Assembly (NCBI RefSeq): GCF_000761215.1
Contig: NZ_CP009438.1
Span: 5,684,501-5,748,500 of the forward strand
Direction of reading: 5' to 3'
From: Streptomyces glaucescens
Lineage (GTDB): Bacteria; Actinomycetota; Actinomycetes; Streptomycetales; Streptomycetaceae
Length of the DNA stretch: 64,000 nt
The notes below the pieces were generated by a model. It ran no database searches, was not told where the DNA came from, and saw only the letters and a program-made list of their open reading frames with translations. How positions within the stretch are numbered: the stretch's first letter is position 1; every line of letters begins with the position of its first letter. This document shows, in pieces, positions 42,583-50,871 of the stretch. The position numbers and the translations under genes were made by a program.

Positions 42583-43542
42583 TCAGCTGGCGAGGGCCGC
42601 CGGGGTCAGCTCGCGGACCGCCACGACGTCCATCCGCGCGGGGGCGCCCAGCACCGAGGTGCCGCAGCTCTCCGGCCTCGGCGGCTCCGACGCCCCCTGG
42701 GCCACGAGGACGCGCCAGCAGCGGCCGTCGGCGTGGGCGACGGTGACCTCCCAGCGCGGGGCCGCACCGGCGGCCCGTACGGCGCTCTCGGTCCGCACCA
42801 CGCTCAGCGCGTCCGCGGTGTACTCCCGCGCCGCCCGCCGCACCGCGAGCTCGGCCGCCTGGCCGGGCCGTTCCCAGGCGGAGCTGCCCCGGCACCCGTC
42901 GACCACGATCCGGCCCTCCTGGACGGCGTGCAGGACCTCCTTGACGCCGTGTGCCTCGGCCCGGCCGTAGGCGTAGCCGTACGGCAGGACGAGCAGCGTC
43001 GGCGAGAAGCGGTGGCCGCCGAGATGGGTGACCTCCCAGACGCCCTCCACGCCCGACGCGGCCAGCTCGGCGGCCAGGGGGCGGCCCAGCAGGGCGCAGC
43101 AGCGGTCGCGCTTGCCGTTGGTGCACACCAGCGCGAGGGGGGCGCCGGTGTGGGGACCGCCCTGGAGAACGGTGTCGAAGGCGCGGTGGTCGCCCCGGCC
43201 CAGGGCGGCGAAGTCCAGGTCGAGCAGCCGGCCCGGGTCATCGGTGGTGGCGGTGCGCACCCAGGTGCCGCCGGGCACGGTGTGGGCCGCGTAGATCCGG
43301 CGGACGGCGGGGGTGCGGCAGTCCGCGTGCCGGCCGGGCCGGCGGATGAGCGCGATGCGCACGCCGGTGCCCTTCGCCGCGGCCTCCAGGGCACGGCCCA
43401 GCGCGGGGTCCAGGTGGCTCGAGGTGAGCGCCCTGGCGCCCCACGGGCCGGGCTGTTCCACCAGGAGCCAGGTCCTGGCGGTGGCCGCGGTTCCGGAAAT
43501 GGGCTCGTCGAGGCTCCGGGAGACGGTCGCACACGTACTCAC
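42583..43542 (-). CDS. Sucrase/ferredoxin-like (thioredoxin-fold [2Fe-2S]) protein, iron-regulated
   Basis: 319 aa. Matches the sucrase/ferredoxin-like family: CTNGKRDRCCALLGRPLA and the HLGGHRFSPTLLVLPYGYAYGR block, which resembles thioredoxin-like 2Fe-2S proteins with Cys and His ligands, plus the N-terminal WLLVEQPGPWG. The role is unproven, but relatives are proposed to be ferredoxin-like electron carriers. GTG 43542 lies 7 bases after a TAGGCT -10, itself inside a DmdR/IdeR-type iron box, so the gene is probably leaderless and repressed in high iron. That points to iron acquisition or reduction of ferric siderophores. Confidence 0.82.
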   Translation of the reverse strand: MSTCATVSRSLDEPISGTAATARTWLLVEQPGPWGARALTSSHLDPALGRALEAAAKGTGVRIALIRRPGRHADCRTPAVRRIYAAHTVPGGTWVRTATTDDPGRLLDLDFAALGRGDHRAFDTVLQGGPHTGAPLALVCTNGKRDRCCALLGRPLAAELAASGVEGVWEVTHLGGHRFSPTLLVLPYGYAYGRAEAHGVKEVLHAVQEGRIVVDGCRGSSAWERPGQAAELAVRRAAREYTADALSVVRTESAVRAAGAAPRWEVTVAHADGRCWRVLVAQGASEPPRPESCGTSVLGAPARMDVVAVRELTPAALAS

Positions 43543-43561
43543 ACAGGTGAGCCTAACCTGA
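43543..43561 (-). promoter_or_regulatory. DmdR1/IdeR iron box overlapping a -10
   Basis: ACAGGTGAGCCTAACCTGA matches the actinobacterial iron box (TTAGGTGAGCCTAACCTAA) at 16 of 19 positions. On the minus strand it contains TAGGCT, placed as the -10 of the adjacent gene. Iron-bound repressor would block RNA polymerase. Confidence 0.85.
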
Positions 43562-43722
43562 CTTGGTCATCACATACCTCTGATTGCTCGGTTGTCCTGC
43601 TCCGGGCGGGTACGAGAGCTCCGTAAGGACCTGCCGGCTGCTCGTATTCTGGGCGCCGCAGGCAGTTTCCGCCGTGCTCCGGCCACGGGCCGGCGCCGCA
43701 CCGCTGGGAGAGAGGTCGTACG

Positions 43723-44931
43723 TTGGGGCAGAGCCCGAGGCCACACCAGATCCCGGTCGTCGTCCTCGCCGGATTCCTGGGCTCCGGCAAGACGACCCTC
43801 CTCAACCACCTGCTCCACCGCAGCGGAGGCAGCAGGATCGGCGCCGTGGTGAACGACTTCGGCGCGATCGAGATCGACGCCATGGCGGTGGCCGGCGCGC
43901 TCGGCGACTCCACCGTCTCGCTCGGCAACGGATGCCTGTGCTGTGCCGTCGACGCCGGCGAGCTGGACCTGTACCTCGGCCGGCTCGCGCGCCCGGAGAC
44001 CGGCATCGACGTCATCGTGATCGAGGCCAGCGGGCTCGCCGAGCCGCAGGAGCTGGTCCGTATGGTCCTCGCGAGCGAGAACCCGCGCGTGGTGTACGGC
44101 GGGCTCGTCGAGGTCGTGGACGCCGCCGAGTTCGACGCCACGCGCGCGAAGCACCCCGAGATCGACCGGCACCTCGCCCTCGCCGACCTGGTGGTGGTCA
44201 ACAAACTGGACCGGGCCGCGGACGCCGAACGCGTCCTGGGCCAGGTCCGCTCCCTCACCGACCGGGCCGCCGTCGTGCCCGCCACCTACGGCCGGATCGA
44301 CCCCGAGTTCCTGTTCGACTGCAAGCCGGGCGAGGAGCGCGTCGGGCAGCTGTCCTTCGACGACCTGCACGACGAAACCCACGGTGCCGACGACGCCCAC
44401 GGCATCGGGGACCCGGACGGCGGGGGCCACGGCCACGCCGGGCACCTGCACACCGGCTACGACAGCCTGTCCTTCGTCTCCGACGTCCCGCTCGACCCGC
44501 GGCGGCTGATGCGGTTCCTCGACAGCCGCCCCGAGGGGCTCTACCGGATCAAGGGGTACGTCGACTTCGGCGCCCACGATCCCCGCAACCGCTACGCCGT
44601 CCACGCCGTCGGACGGTTCCTGCGGTTCTACCCGGAGCCCTGGGCGGCCGGCGCGGAGCGGCTCACCCAGCTGGTGCTGATCGGCTCCGGCATCGACGCC
44701 CCGCTCCTCGGCGAGGAACTGCGGGCGTGCCGGAGCGAGGCCCCGCACACCGCCGACGAGCACGGCATGTGGGGTGTGCTGCGCTACGTCCAGGACCCGG
44801 ACGAGCCGGACCCGGGGGCGGACGACGCCCCGGACCCGGACGCCGGGCCCCTGGACGACCCTGACTCCGAGCCTCTGTACGACCCTGACTCCGAGCCCCC
44901 GTACGACCCGGAGCCCGGCTCGGAGCCCTAG
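43723..44931 (+). CDS. CobW/COG0523-family GTPase (metallochaperone)
   Basis: 402 aa. P-loop GFLGSGKTTLLNHLL near residue 17, the metal-binding CLCC of NGCLCCAV, a switch region EASGLAEP, guanine-specificity NKLD, a His/Asp-rich metal loop (HDETHGADDAHGIGD, GGGHGHAGHLHTGY) and the CobW C-terminal domain (LYRIKGYVDF). It ends in a repetitive acidic tail (DPDSEPLYDPDSEPPYDPEP). Such GTPases deliver zinc, cobalt or iron. TTG 43723 has GGGAGAGAGG 7 nt upstream. No Zur box is visible. Divergent from the iron-box gene; metal unknown. Its stop overlaps that of parC within CTAG. Confidence 0.88.
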   Translation: MGQSPRPHQIPVVVLAGFLGSGKTTLLNHLLHRSGGSRIGAVVNDFGAIEIDAMAVAGALGDSTVSLGNGCLCCAVDAGELDLYLGRLARPETGIDVIVIEASGLAEPQELVRMVLASENPRVVYGGLVEVVDAAEFDATRAKHPEIDRHLALADLVVVNKLDRAADAERVLGQVRSLTDRAAVVPATYGRIDPEFLFDCKPGEERVGQLSFDDLHDETHGADDAHGIGDPDGGGHGHAGHLHTGYDSLSFVSDVPLDPRRLMRFLDSRPEGLYRIKGYVDFGAHDPRNRYAVHAVGRFLRFYPEPWAAGAERLTQLVLIGSGIDAPLLGEELRACRSEAPHTADEHGMWGVLRYVQDPDEPDPGADDAPDPDAGPLDDPDSEPLYDPDSEPPYDPEPGSEP

Positions 44932-47384
44932 ACCGGCCCCGCCACCGCCGCCACCGGCTTCGGCAGCGACACGCCCGAGCCGTCGCGGCGCGGGTCGATC
45001 TCGGGCAGCTCGGTCGGCGAGCCGTTCTTCTGCGCGGCCCGCGCCGGCGTCGCGCCCGCCCAGGCGAAGGACAGGCAGTCCTCGCCCTTCAGGAACCGCT
45101 GGCAGCGCACCCCGCCGGTGGCGCGGCCCTTGCGCGGGAACTGGTCGAACGGGGTCACCTTGGCGGTGGTCTGCACCGAGTCGTCCAGCGTGCCGCGCGA
45201 GCCGGCGACGGTGAGGACGACCGCGTCCGCGGCCGGGTCCACCGCCGTGAACGAGATGACCTTGGCGCCCTCGGCGAGCTTGATGCCGGCCACACCGCCC
45301 GCGGGACGGCCCTGCGGGCGGACCTGCGCGGCCTGGTAACGCAGCAGCTGGGCGTCGTCGGTGATGAAGACCAGGTCCTCCTCGCCGGTGCGCAGCTCCA
45401 CCGCGCCGACGATCCGGTCGCCCTCCTTGAGGGTGATGACCTCCAGCTCGTCCTTGTTGGCGGGGTAGTCCGGGACCACCCGCTTGACCACGCCCTGTTC
45501 CGTGCCGAGCGCCAGACCGGGCGAGGACTCGTCGAGGGTGGTCAGGCAGACCACCGTCTCGTCGCCCTCCAGGGAGACGAACTCCGCCAGCGGCGCCCCG
45601 CCCGAGAGGGTGGGTGCCGCGGCCGTCTCCGGCAGCTGCGGCAGGTCCACGACGTTGATCCGCAGCAGCCGGCCGGCCGAGGTCACCGCGCCGACCTCGC
45701 CGCGGGCCGTGGCCGGCACCGCCGACACGATCACGTCGTGCTTGGCGCGCTTGCCGCCCTCGTCCTCCGCGAACGGCTCGGCGTTGGCCGTGCGGGCCAG
45801 CAGGCCCGTGGAGGACAGCAGCACCCGGCACGGGTCGTCCGCGACCTGCAGCGGCACGGTGGCCGCGGTGCTGCCCGCGGACTCCAGCAGGACCGTGCGC
45901 CGTTCGGTGCCGAACTTCTTGGCGACCGCCGCCAGTTCCGAGGAGACCAGCTTGCGCAGCTCGGCGTCCGACTCCAGGATCCGGGTCAGCTCCTCGATCT
46001 CGGTGGTGAGCTTCTCCTTCTCCGCCTCCAGCTCGATCCGGTCGTACTTGGTGAGCCGGCGCAGCGGGGTGTCCAGGATGTACTGCGTCTGCACCTCGCT
46101 CAGCGAGAAGCGCTCGATCAGGCGTTCCTTGGCCTGCGCGCTGTTCTCGCTGGAGCGAATCAGCCGGATCACCTCGTCGATGTCGACCAGCGCGGTGAGC
46201 AGGCCCTCGACCAGGTGGAGCCGGTCGCGCCGCTTGCCGCGGCGGTGCTCCGAGCGGCGCCGGACGACCTCGAAGCGGTGGTCGAGGTAGACCTCCAGCA
46301 GCTCCTTGAGGCCCAGCGTCAGCGGCTGGCCGTCCACCAGGGCGACGTTGTTGATGCCGAAGGACTCCTCCATCGGCGTCAGCTTGTAGAGCTGCTCCAG
46401 GACCGCCTCCGGCACGAAGCCGTTCTTGATCTCGATGACCAGGCGCAGCCCGTGCTCACGGTCGGTGAGGTCCTTGACGTCGGCGATGCCCTGGAGCTTC
46501 TTGGAGCCGACCAGGTCCTTGATCTTGGCGATGACCTTCTCGGGACCGACCGTGAAGGGCAGCTCGGTGACGACCAGGCCCTTGCGGCGGGCCGTGACGT
46601 TCTCGATGGAGACCGTCGCGCGCATCTTGAAGGTGCCGCGGCCCGTCTCGTAGGCGTCGCGGATGCCGGACAGGCCGACGATCCGGCCGCCGGTGGGCAG
46701 GTCGGGTCCCGGCACGTGACGCATCAGGGCGTCGAGGTCGGCGTTCGGGTGCCGGATGAGGTGGCGGGCGGCCGCGATGACCTCGCCCAGGTTGTGCGGC
46801 GGCATGTTGGTCGCCATGCCGACCGCGATGCCGGACGCGCCGTTCACCAGCAGGTTCGGGAAGGCGGCGGGCAGGGCGACCGGCTCCTGCTCCTGGCCGT
46901 CGTAGTTCGGGGCGAAGTCGACCGTGTCCTCGTCGATGGACTCGGTCATCAGGCCCGTGGCCGCGGCCATCCGGCACTCGGTGTACCGCATGGCGGCGGG
47001 CGGGTCGTCGTTGCCCAGCGAGCCGAAGTTGCCGTGGCCGTCGACCAGCGGCAGCCGCATCGAGAAGGGCTGGGCCATGCGCACCAGGGCGTCGTAGATC
47101 GACGCGTCGCCGTGCGGGTGCAGCTTGCCCATGACCTCGCCCACCACGCGGGCGCACTTCACGTAGCCGCGCTCGGGGCGCAGGCCCATCTCGTTCATCT
47201 GGTAGACGATGCGCCGGTGCACCGGCTTCAGGCCGTCGCGGGCGTCCGGCAGCGCTCGGGAGTAGATGACCGAGTACGCGTACTCGAGGAAGGAGCCCTG
47301 CATCTCGTCGACGACGTCGATGTCGAGGATCCGCTCCTCGTACGAGTCGTCGGGCGGCGGGGTCTTCGTGCTGCGGCGGGCCAT
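44928..47384 (-). CDS. parC: DNA topoisomerase IV subunit A
   Basis: 818 aa. The GyrA/ParC core has the quinolone-determining segment HPHGDASIYDAL (89-100) and catalytic Tyr134 in AMRYTECRMA. A coiled-coil arm follows (ELEAEKEKLTTEIEELTRIL), then beta-propeller repeats in the C-terminal domain. I do not see a clear GyrA box (QRRGGKG), so ParC rather than GyrA. With ParE it separates sister chromosomes. AAGGAG lies 10 nt before ATG 47384. A damage-type promoter element is at 47435-47457. Convergent with the CobW gene, with overlapping stop codons. Confidence 0.93.
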   Translation of the reverse strand: MARRSTKTPPPDDSYEERILDIDVVDEMQGSFLEYAYSVIYSRALPDARDGLKPVHRRIVYQMNEMGLRPERGYVKCARVVGEVMGKLHPHGDASIYDALVRMAQPFSMRLPLVDGHGNFGSLGNDDPPAAMRYTECRMAAATGLMTESIDEDTVDFAPNYDGQEQEPVALPAAFPNLLVNGASGIAVGMATNMPPHNLGEVIAAARHLIRHPNADLDALMRHVPGPDLPTGGRIVGLSGIRDAYETGRGTFKMRATVSIENVTARRKGLVVTELPFTVGPEKVIAKIKDLVGSKKLQGIADVKDLTDREHGLRLVIEIKNGFVPEAVLEQLYKLTPMEESFGINNVALVDGQPLTLGLKELLEVYLDHRFEVVRRRSEHRRGKRRDRLHLVEGLLTALVDIDEVIRLIRSSENSAQAKERLIERFSLSEVQTQYILDTPLRRLTKYDRIELEAEKEKLTTEIEELTRILESDAELRKLVSSELAAVAKKFGTERRTVLLESAGSTAATVPLQVADDPCRVLLSSTGLLARTANAEPFAEDEGGKRAKHDVIVSAVPATARGEVGAVTSAGRLLRINVVDLPQLPETAAAPTLSGGAPLAEFVSLEGDETVVCLTTLDESSPGLALGTEQGVVKRVVPDYPANKDELEVITLKEGDRIVGAVELRTGEEDLVFITDDAQLLRYQAAQVRPQGRPAGGVAGIKLAEGAKVISFTAVDPAADAVVLTVAGSRGTLDDSVQTTAKVTPFDQFPRKGRATGGVRCQRFLKGEDCLSFAWAGATPARAAQKNGSPTELPEIDPRRDGSGVSLPKPVAAVAGPV

Positions 47385-47434
47385 CGCTGCCTGGCTCCTT
47401 GCTGAAGCGTGGTGAACGGGATCTGACGCGGACC

Positions 47435-47457
47435 ATTGTGGACCGCGGCACTGACAA
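47435..47457 (-). promoter_or_regulatory. RecA-NDp/PafBC-like promoter of parC
   Basis: On the minus strand TTGTCAGTG (47457-47449), exactly eight bases, then CACAAT (47440-47435). The upstream element is a perfect match and the -10 differs at its first base. Predicted leader is about 45 nt. If real, topoisomerase IV is damage-inducible. Confidence 0.6.
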
Positions 47458-47689
47458 CGCGGAGCGGGACCCGGCGTCGGCCACCCGGCCCCCCGCAGCG
47501 CGCAGGCTACGCCTGCCACCGCCCGGCCCCGCTGCCCGCAGGCTACGCCCTCGCGGCGGCAATCCCTTTCTCGCTCTCGGCGTACGCGCTGCGGGAACTT
47601 CGCAGACGGTCCGCACGCTTGCATACAGTGGCAGGACCGGCAGGAAACAAGCGGTCTCAGCCACCGCATCCGCGATCGAAGGGACGTAC

Positions 47690-49084
47690 ATGCCCAAGGG
47701 TCACACGGCCACAGCCGAGGCAGGCACCGGCGGCCTGACAGCGACCGAGCACCGCCTGGCCAACGGCCTGCGCGTGGTGCTCTCCGAGGACCACCTGACC
47801 CCGGTCGCGGCGGTGTGCCTCTGGTACGACGTCGGCTCGCGCCACGAGGTCAAGGGGCGTACCGGCCTGGCTCACCTCTTCGAGCACCTGATGTTCCAGG
47901 GCTCCGCCCAGGTGAAGGGCAACGGCCACTTCGAACTGGTGCAGGGCGCCGGCGGCTCCCTGAACGGCACCACCAGCTTCGAGCGCACCAACTACTTCGA
48001 GACCATGCCCGCCCACCAGCTGGAGCTGGCGCTCTGGCTGGAGGCCGACCGCATGGGCTCCCTGCTGACCGCCCTGGACGACGAGTCCATGGAGAACCAG
48101 CGCGACGTCGTCAAGAACGAGCGCCGCCAGCGCTACGACAACGTGCCCTACGGCACCGCCTTCGAGAAGCTGACCGCCCTCGCCTACCCGGAGGGCCACC
48201 CCTACCACCACACGCCGATCGGCTCGATGGCCGATCTGGACGCGGCGACGCTGGAGGACGCGCGGGAGTTCTTCCGCACCTACTACGCGCCCAACAACGC
48301 GGTGCTCTCGGTCGTGGGCGACATCGACCCGGAGCAGACCCTCGCGTGGATCGAGAAGTACTTCGGCTCGATCCCCTCCCACGACGGCAAGCCCGCCCCG
48401 CGCGACGGCTCGCTGCCCGACGTCATCGGCGAGCAGCTGCGCGAGGTCGTCGAGGAGGAGGTCCCGGCGCGCGCCCTGATGGCCGCCTACCGGCTCCCGC
48501 ACGACGGCACGCGCGCGTGCGACGCGGCGGACCTGGCGCTGACCGTCCTGGGCGGCGGCGAGTCCTCCCGGCTGTACAACCGGCTGGTGCGCCGGGACCG
48601 CACGGCGGTCGCGGCGGGCTTCGGCCTGCTGCGGCTGGCGGGCGCGCCCTCGCTGGGCTGGCTGGACGTGAAGACCTCAGGCGACGTGGAGGTGCCGGTC
48701 ATCGAGGCCGCCATCGACGAGGAGCTGGCCCGGTTCGCCGAGGAGGGCCCCACCGCCGAGGAGATGGAGCGCGCCCAGGCCCAGCTGGAGCGCGAGTGGC
48801 TGGACCGGCTGGGCACGGTCGCGGGCCGCGCCGACGAACTGTGCCGGTACGCGGTGCTGTTCGGTGACCCGCAGCTCGCCCTCACCGCCGTCAAGCGGGT
48901 GCTGGAGGTGACGCCCGAGGAGGTCCGGGACATCGCCCGGGCGCGTCTGCGGCCCGACAACCGCGCGGTGCTCGTCTACGAGCCGCTCGCCCCCGAGCAG
49001 CCCGAGCAGGTGGAGGGCACCGAGGACCCGGAATCCGCGGCGACCGTGGAAGCCGCCGGCGCCAACGAGGAGGCGGCCAAGTGA
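47690..49084 (+). CDS. M16 (insulinase-like) zinc peptidase, catalytic subunit
   Basis: 464 aa. It carries the inverted zinc motif HLFEH (His62, Glu65, His66) and a downstream acidic segment (ENQRDVVKNERRQR) supplying the third ligand. It then follows the M16 alpha/beta repeats. Bacterial M16B enzymes act as dimers on small peptides. ATG 47690 has GAAGGGA 6 nt upstream; the long upstream open stretch is not coding. The stop overlaps the start of the second M16 gene (GTGA), so the two are made together. No signal peptide, so cytoplasmic. Confidence 0.93.
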   Translation: MPKGHTATAEAGTGGLTATEHRLANGLRVVLSEDHLTPVAAVCLWYDVGSRHEVKGRTGLAHLFEHLMFQGSAQVKGNGHFELVQGAGGSLNGTTSFERTNYFETMPAHQLELALWLEADRMGSLLTALDDESMENQRDVVKNERRQRYDNVPYGTAFEKLTALAYPEGHPYHHTPIGSMADLDAATLEDAREFFRTYYAPNNAVLSVVGDIDPEQTLAWIEKYFGSIPSHDGKPAPRDGSLPDVIGEQLREVVEEEVPARALMAAYRLPHDGTRACDAADLALTVLGGGESSRLYNRLVRRDRTAVAAGFGLLRLAGAPSLGWLDVKTSGDVEVPVIEAAIDEELARFAEEGPTAEEMERAQAQLEREWLDRLGTVAGRADELCRYAVLFGDPQLALTAVKRVLEVTPEEVRDIARARLRPDNRAVLVYEPLAPEQPEQVEGTEDPESAATVEAAGANEEAAK

Positions 49085-50469
49085 CCGAGCTGACCAGCAT
49101 GGAGTTCCACCCCCGGCCGCAGCCGGGCGAGGCCAGGCCGTGGGCGTTCCCGGCGCCTGCGCGCGGGGCCCTCGACAACGGTCTCACCGTCCTGCGCTGC
49201 CACCGCCCGGGCCAGAAGGTCGTCGCCGTCGAGGTGCTGCTCGACGCTCCGCTGGACGCCGAGCCCGCGGGCCTGGACGGTGTCGCGACGATCATGGCGC
49301 GGGCCTTCTCCGAGGGCACCGACAAGCACTCCGCCGAGGAGTACGCCGCCGAGCTGGAGCGCTGCGGCGCCACCCTGGACGCACACGCCGACCACCCCGG
49401 CGTACGGCTGAGCCTGGAGGTTCCGGCGTCCCGGCTGGAGAAGGGCCTCGGGCTGCTCGCGGACGCGCTGCGGGCGCCCGCGTTCGCCGACGGCGAGGTC
49501 GAACGGCTGGTCCGCAACCGCCTGGACGAGATCCCGCACGAGCTGGCCAACCCCGCCCGGCGGGCCGCCAAGGAGCTGTCCAAGGAGCTGTTCCCGGCGG
49601 CGTCGCGCATGTCGCGTCCGCGCCAGGGCACCGAGGAGACGGTCGCGAAGATCGACTCGGCGGCCGTCCGCGCCTTCTACGAGCGGCACGTCCGCCCGGC
49701 CACCGCGACCGCCGTGGTGGTCGGCGACCTCACCGGCATCGACCTGGACGCCCTGCTCGGCGACACCCTCGGCGCCTGGGCCGGCACCCCGGGGCAGCCG
49801 CGTCCGGTGCCCCCGGTGACCGCCGACGACACGGGACGCGTGGTCATCGTCGACCGCCCCGGCGCCGTCCAGACGCAGCTGCTCATCGGCCGCGTCGGCC
49901 CGGACCGGCACGACCGCGTCTGGCCCGCCCAGGTGCTCGGCACGTACTGCCTCGGCGGCACCCTCACGTCCCGCCTGGACCGGGTGCTGCGCGAGGAGAA
50001 GGGCTACACCTACGGCGTGCGCGCCTTCGGGCAGGTGCTGCGGTCGGCACCGGACGGCACGGGTGCCTCGATGCTCGCCATCAGCGGCTCGGTCGACACC
50101 CCGAACACCGGCCCCGCCCTGCACGACCTGTGGACGGTGCTGCGCACGCTCGCCGCGGAGGGCCTGACCGATGCGGAGCGGGACGTCGCCGTGCAGAACC
50201 TGGTCGGGGTCGCACCGCTCAAGTTCGAGACGGCGGCGGCCGTGGCGAGCACTCTGGCCGACCAGGTGGAGCAGCACCTGCCCGACGACTACCAGGCGAC
50301 GCTGTACCGGCAACTGGCCGCCACCGGCACGGTGGAGGCCACCGCGGCGGTCGTCAGCGCCTTCCCGGTGGACCGTCTGGTGACCGTTCTCGTCGGTGAC
50401 GCGGCGCAGATCAAGGAGCCGGTGGAGGCCCTGGGCATCGGCGAAGTCACCGTCGTCACGGCCGAGTAG
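49081..50469 (+). CDS. M16 peptidase, non-catalytic partner subunit
   Basis: 462 aa. M16 fold (LDNGLTVLRCHRPGQKVVAVEVLL, and RPGAVQTQLLIGRVGPDR in the second half) but the HxxEH zinc motif is missing: the matching place reads VATIMARAFSEGTDKHS. The C-terminal half keeps the R-Y-like substrate region (LREEKGYTYGVRAFGQVL). It therefore probably pairs with the upstream catalytic subunit, as in mitochondrial processing peptidase. Translation is coupled by the GTGA overlap. Confidence 0.92.
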   Translation: MTELTSMEFHPRPQPGEARPWAFPAPARGALDNGLTVLRCHRPGQKVVAVEVLLDAPLDAEPAGLDGVATIMARAFSEGTDKHSAEEYAAELERCGATLDAHADHPGVRLSLEVPASRLEKGLGLLADALRAPAFADGEVERLVRNRLDEIPHELANPARRAAKELSKELFPAASRMSRPRQGTEETVAKIDSAAVRAFYERHVRPATATAVVVGDLTGIDLDALLGDTLGAWAGTPGQPRPVPPVTADDTGRVVIVDRPGAVQTQLLIGRVGPDRHDRVWPAQVLGTYCLGGTLTSRLDRVLREEKGYTYGVRAFGQVLRSAPDGTGASMLAISGSVDTPNTGPALHDLWTVLRTLAAEGLTDAERDVAVQNLVGVAPLKFETAAAVASTLADQVEQHLPDDYQATLYRQLAATGTVEATAAVVSAFPVDRLVTVLVGDAAQIKEPVEALGIGEVTVVTAE

Positions 50470-50517
50470 CACACTCCCGCGGGCACGCCCGCGGGGCCGC
50501 CGGGCACAACCGCGCGC

Positions 50518-50553
50518 AGGGGCCCTGGGGACCGAAGCGTCACCAGGGCCCCT
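50518..50553 (+). terminator. M16 operon terminator
   Basis: AGGGGCCCTGG (50518-50528) pairs with CCAGGGCCCCT (50543-50553), loop of 14 nt, 48 bp after the stop. Confidence 0.75.
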
Positions 50554-50621
50554 CGGTGTCCGAATTGAGGCGGAGGTTGCCTGTCTGGCCTGTGGGATGC
50601 GCTACAAAACCCGGCATTCGT

Positions 50622-50651
50622 TTGAGCTTTGGAAGCCGCCCCCCTTAGCGT
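50622..50651 (+). promoter_or_regulatory. Promoter of the riboswitch-M23 unit
   Basis: TTGAGC (50622-50627), 18 bases, TAGCGT (50646-50651): a good HrdB-type promoter about 50 bp before the riboswitch. Confidence 0.65.
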
Positions 50652-50699
50652 CGTCCGGGCTGTCCGTCAGGCAGTGCGCCGCACCCGCGGCACCGGACA

Positions 50700-50855
50700 G
50701 TCATCGCCGAGTCCCCGTACGGCGCGAGCCAGGGGAGCCGGGGACCCAACCATGTCCCTGGGGTGAATCGGGCGCCCGCGCCGTGCGCGAGGGGGTCCGT
50801 AGGAGACCTTCCTGCTCCGAACCCGTCAGCTAACCCGGTAGGCGAGAGGGAAGGA
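50700..50855 (+). ncRNA. c-di-AMP riboswitch (ydaO/yuaA class)
   Basis: Hallmark segments of the class are present in order: GCCGGGGACCCA (near 50738-50749), GGGTGAATCGGG (50761-50772), CCGAACCCGTCAGCTAACCC (50817-50836) and GGTAGGCGAGAGGGAAGGA just before the gene. CGCC near 50706 can pair with GGCG near 50841 to close the fold. In streptomycetes this riboswitch turns off cell-wall hydrolase genes when c-di-AMP is high. An M23 peptidase follows, as expected. Confidence 0.93.
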
Positions 50856-50871
50856 AAGGACCAGCCACTTC

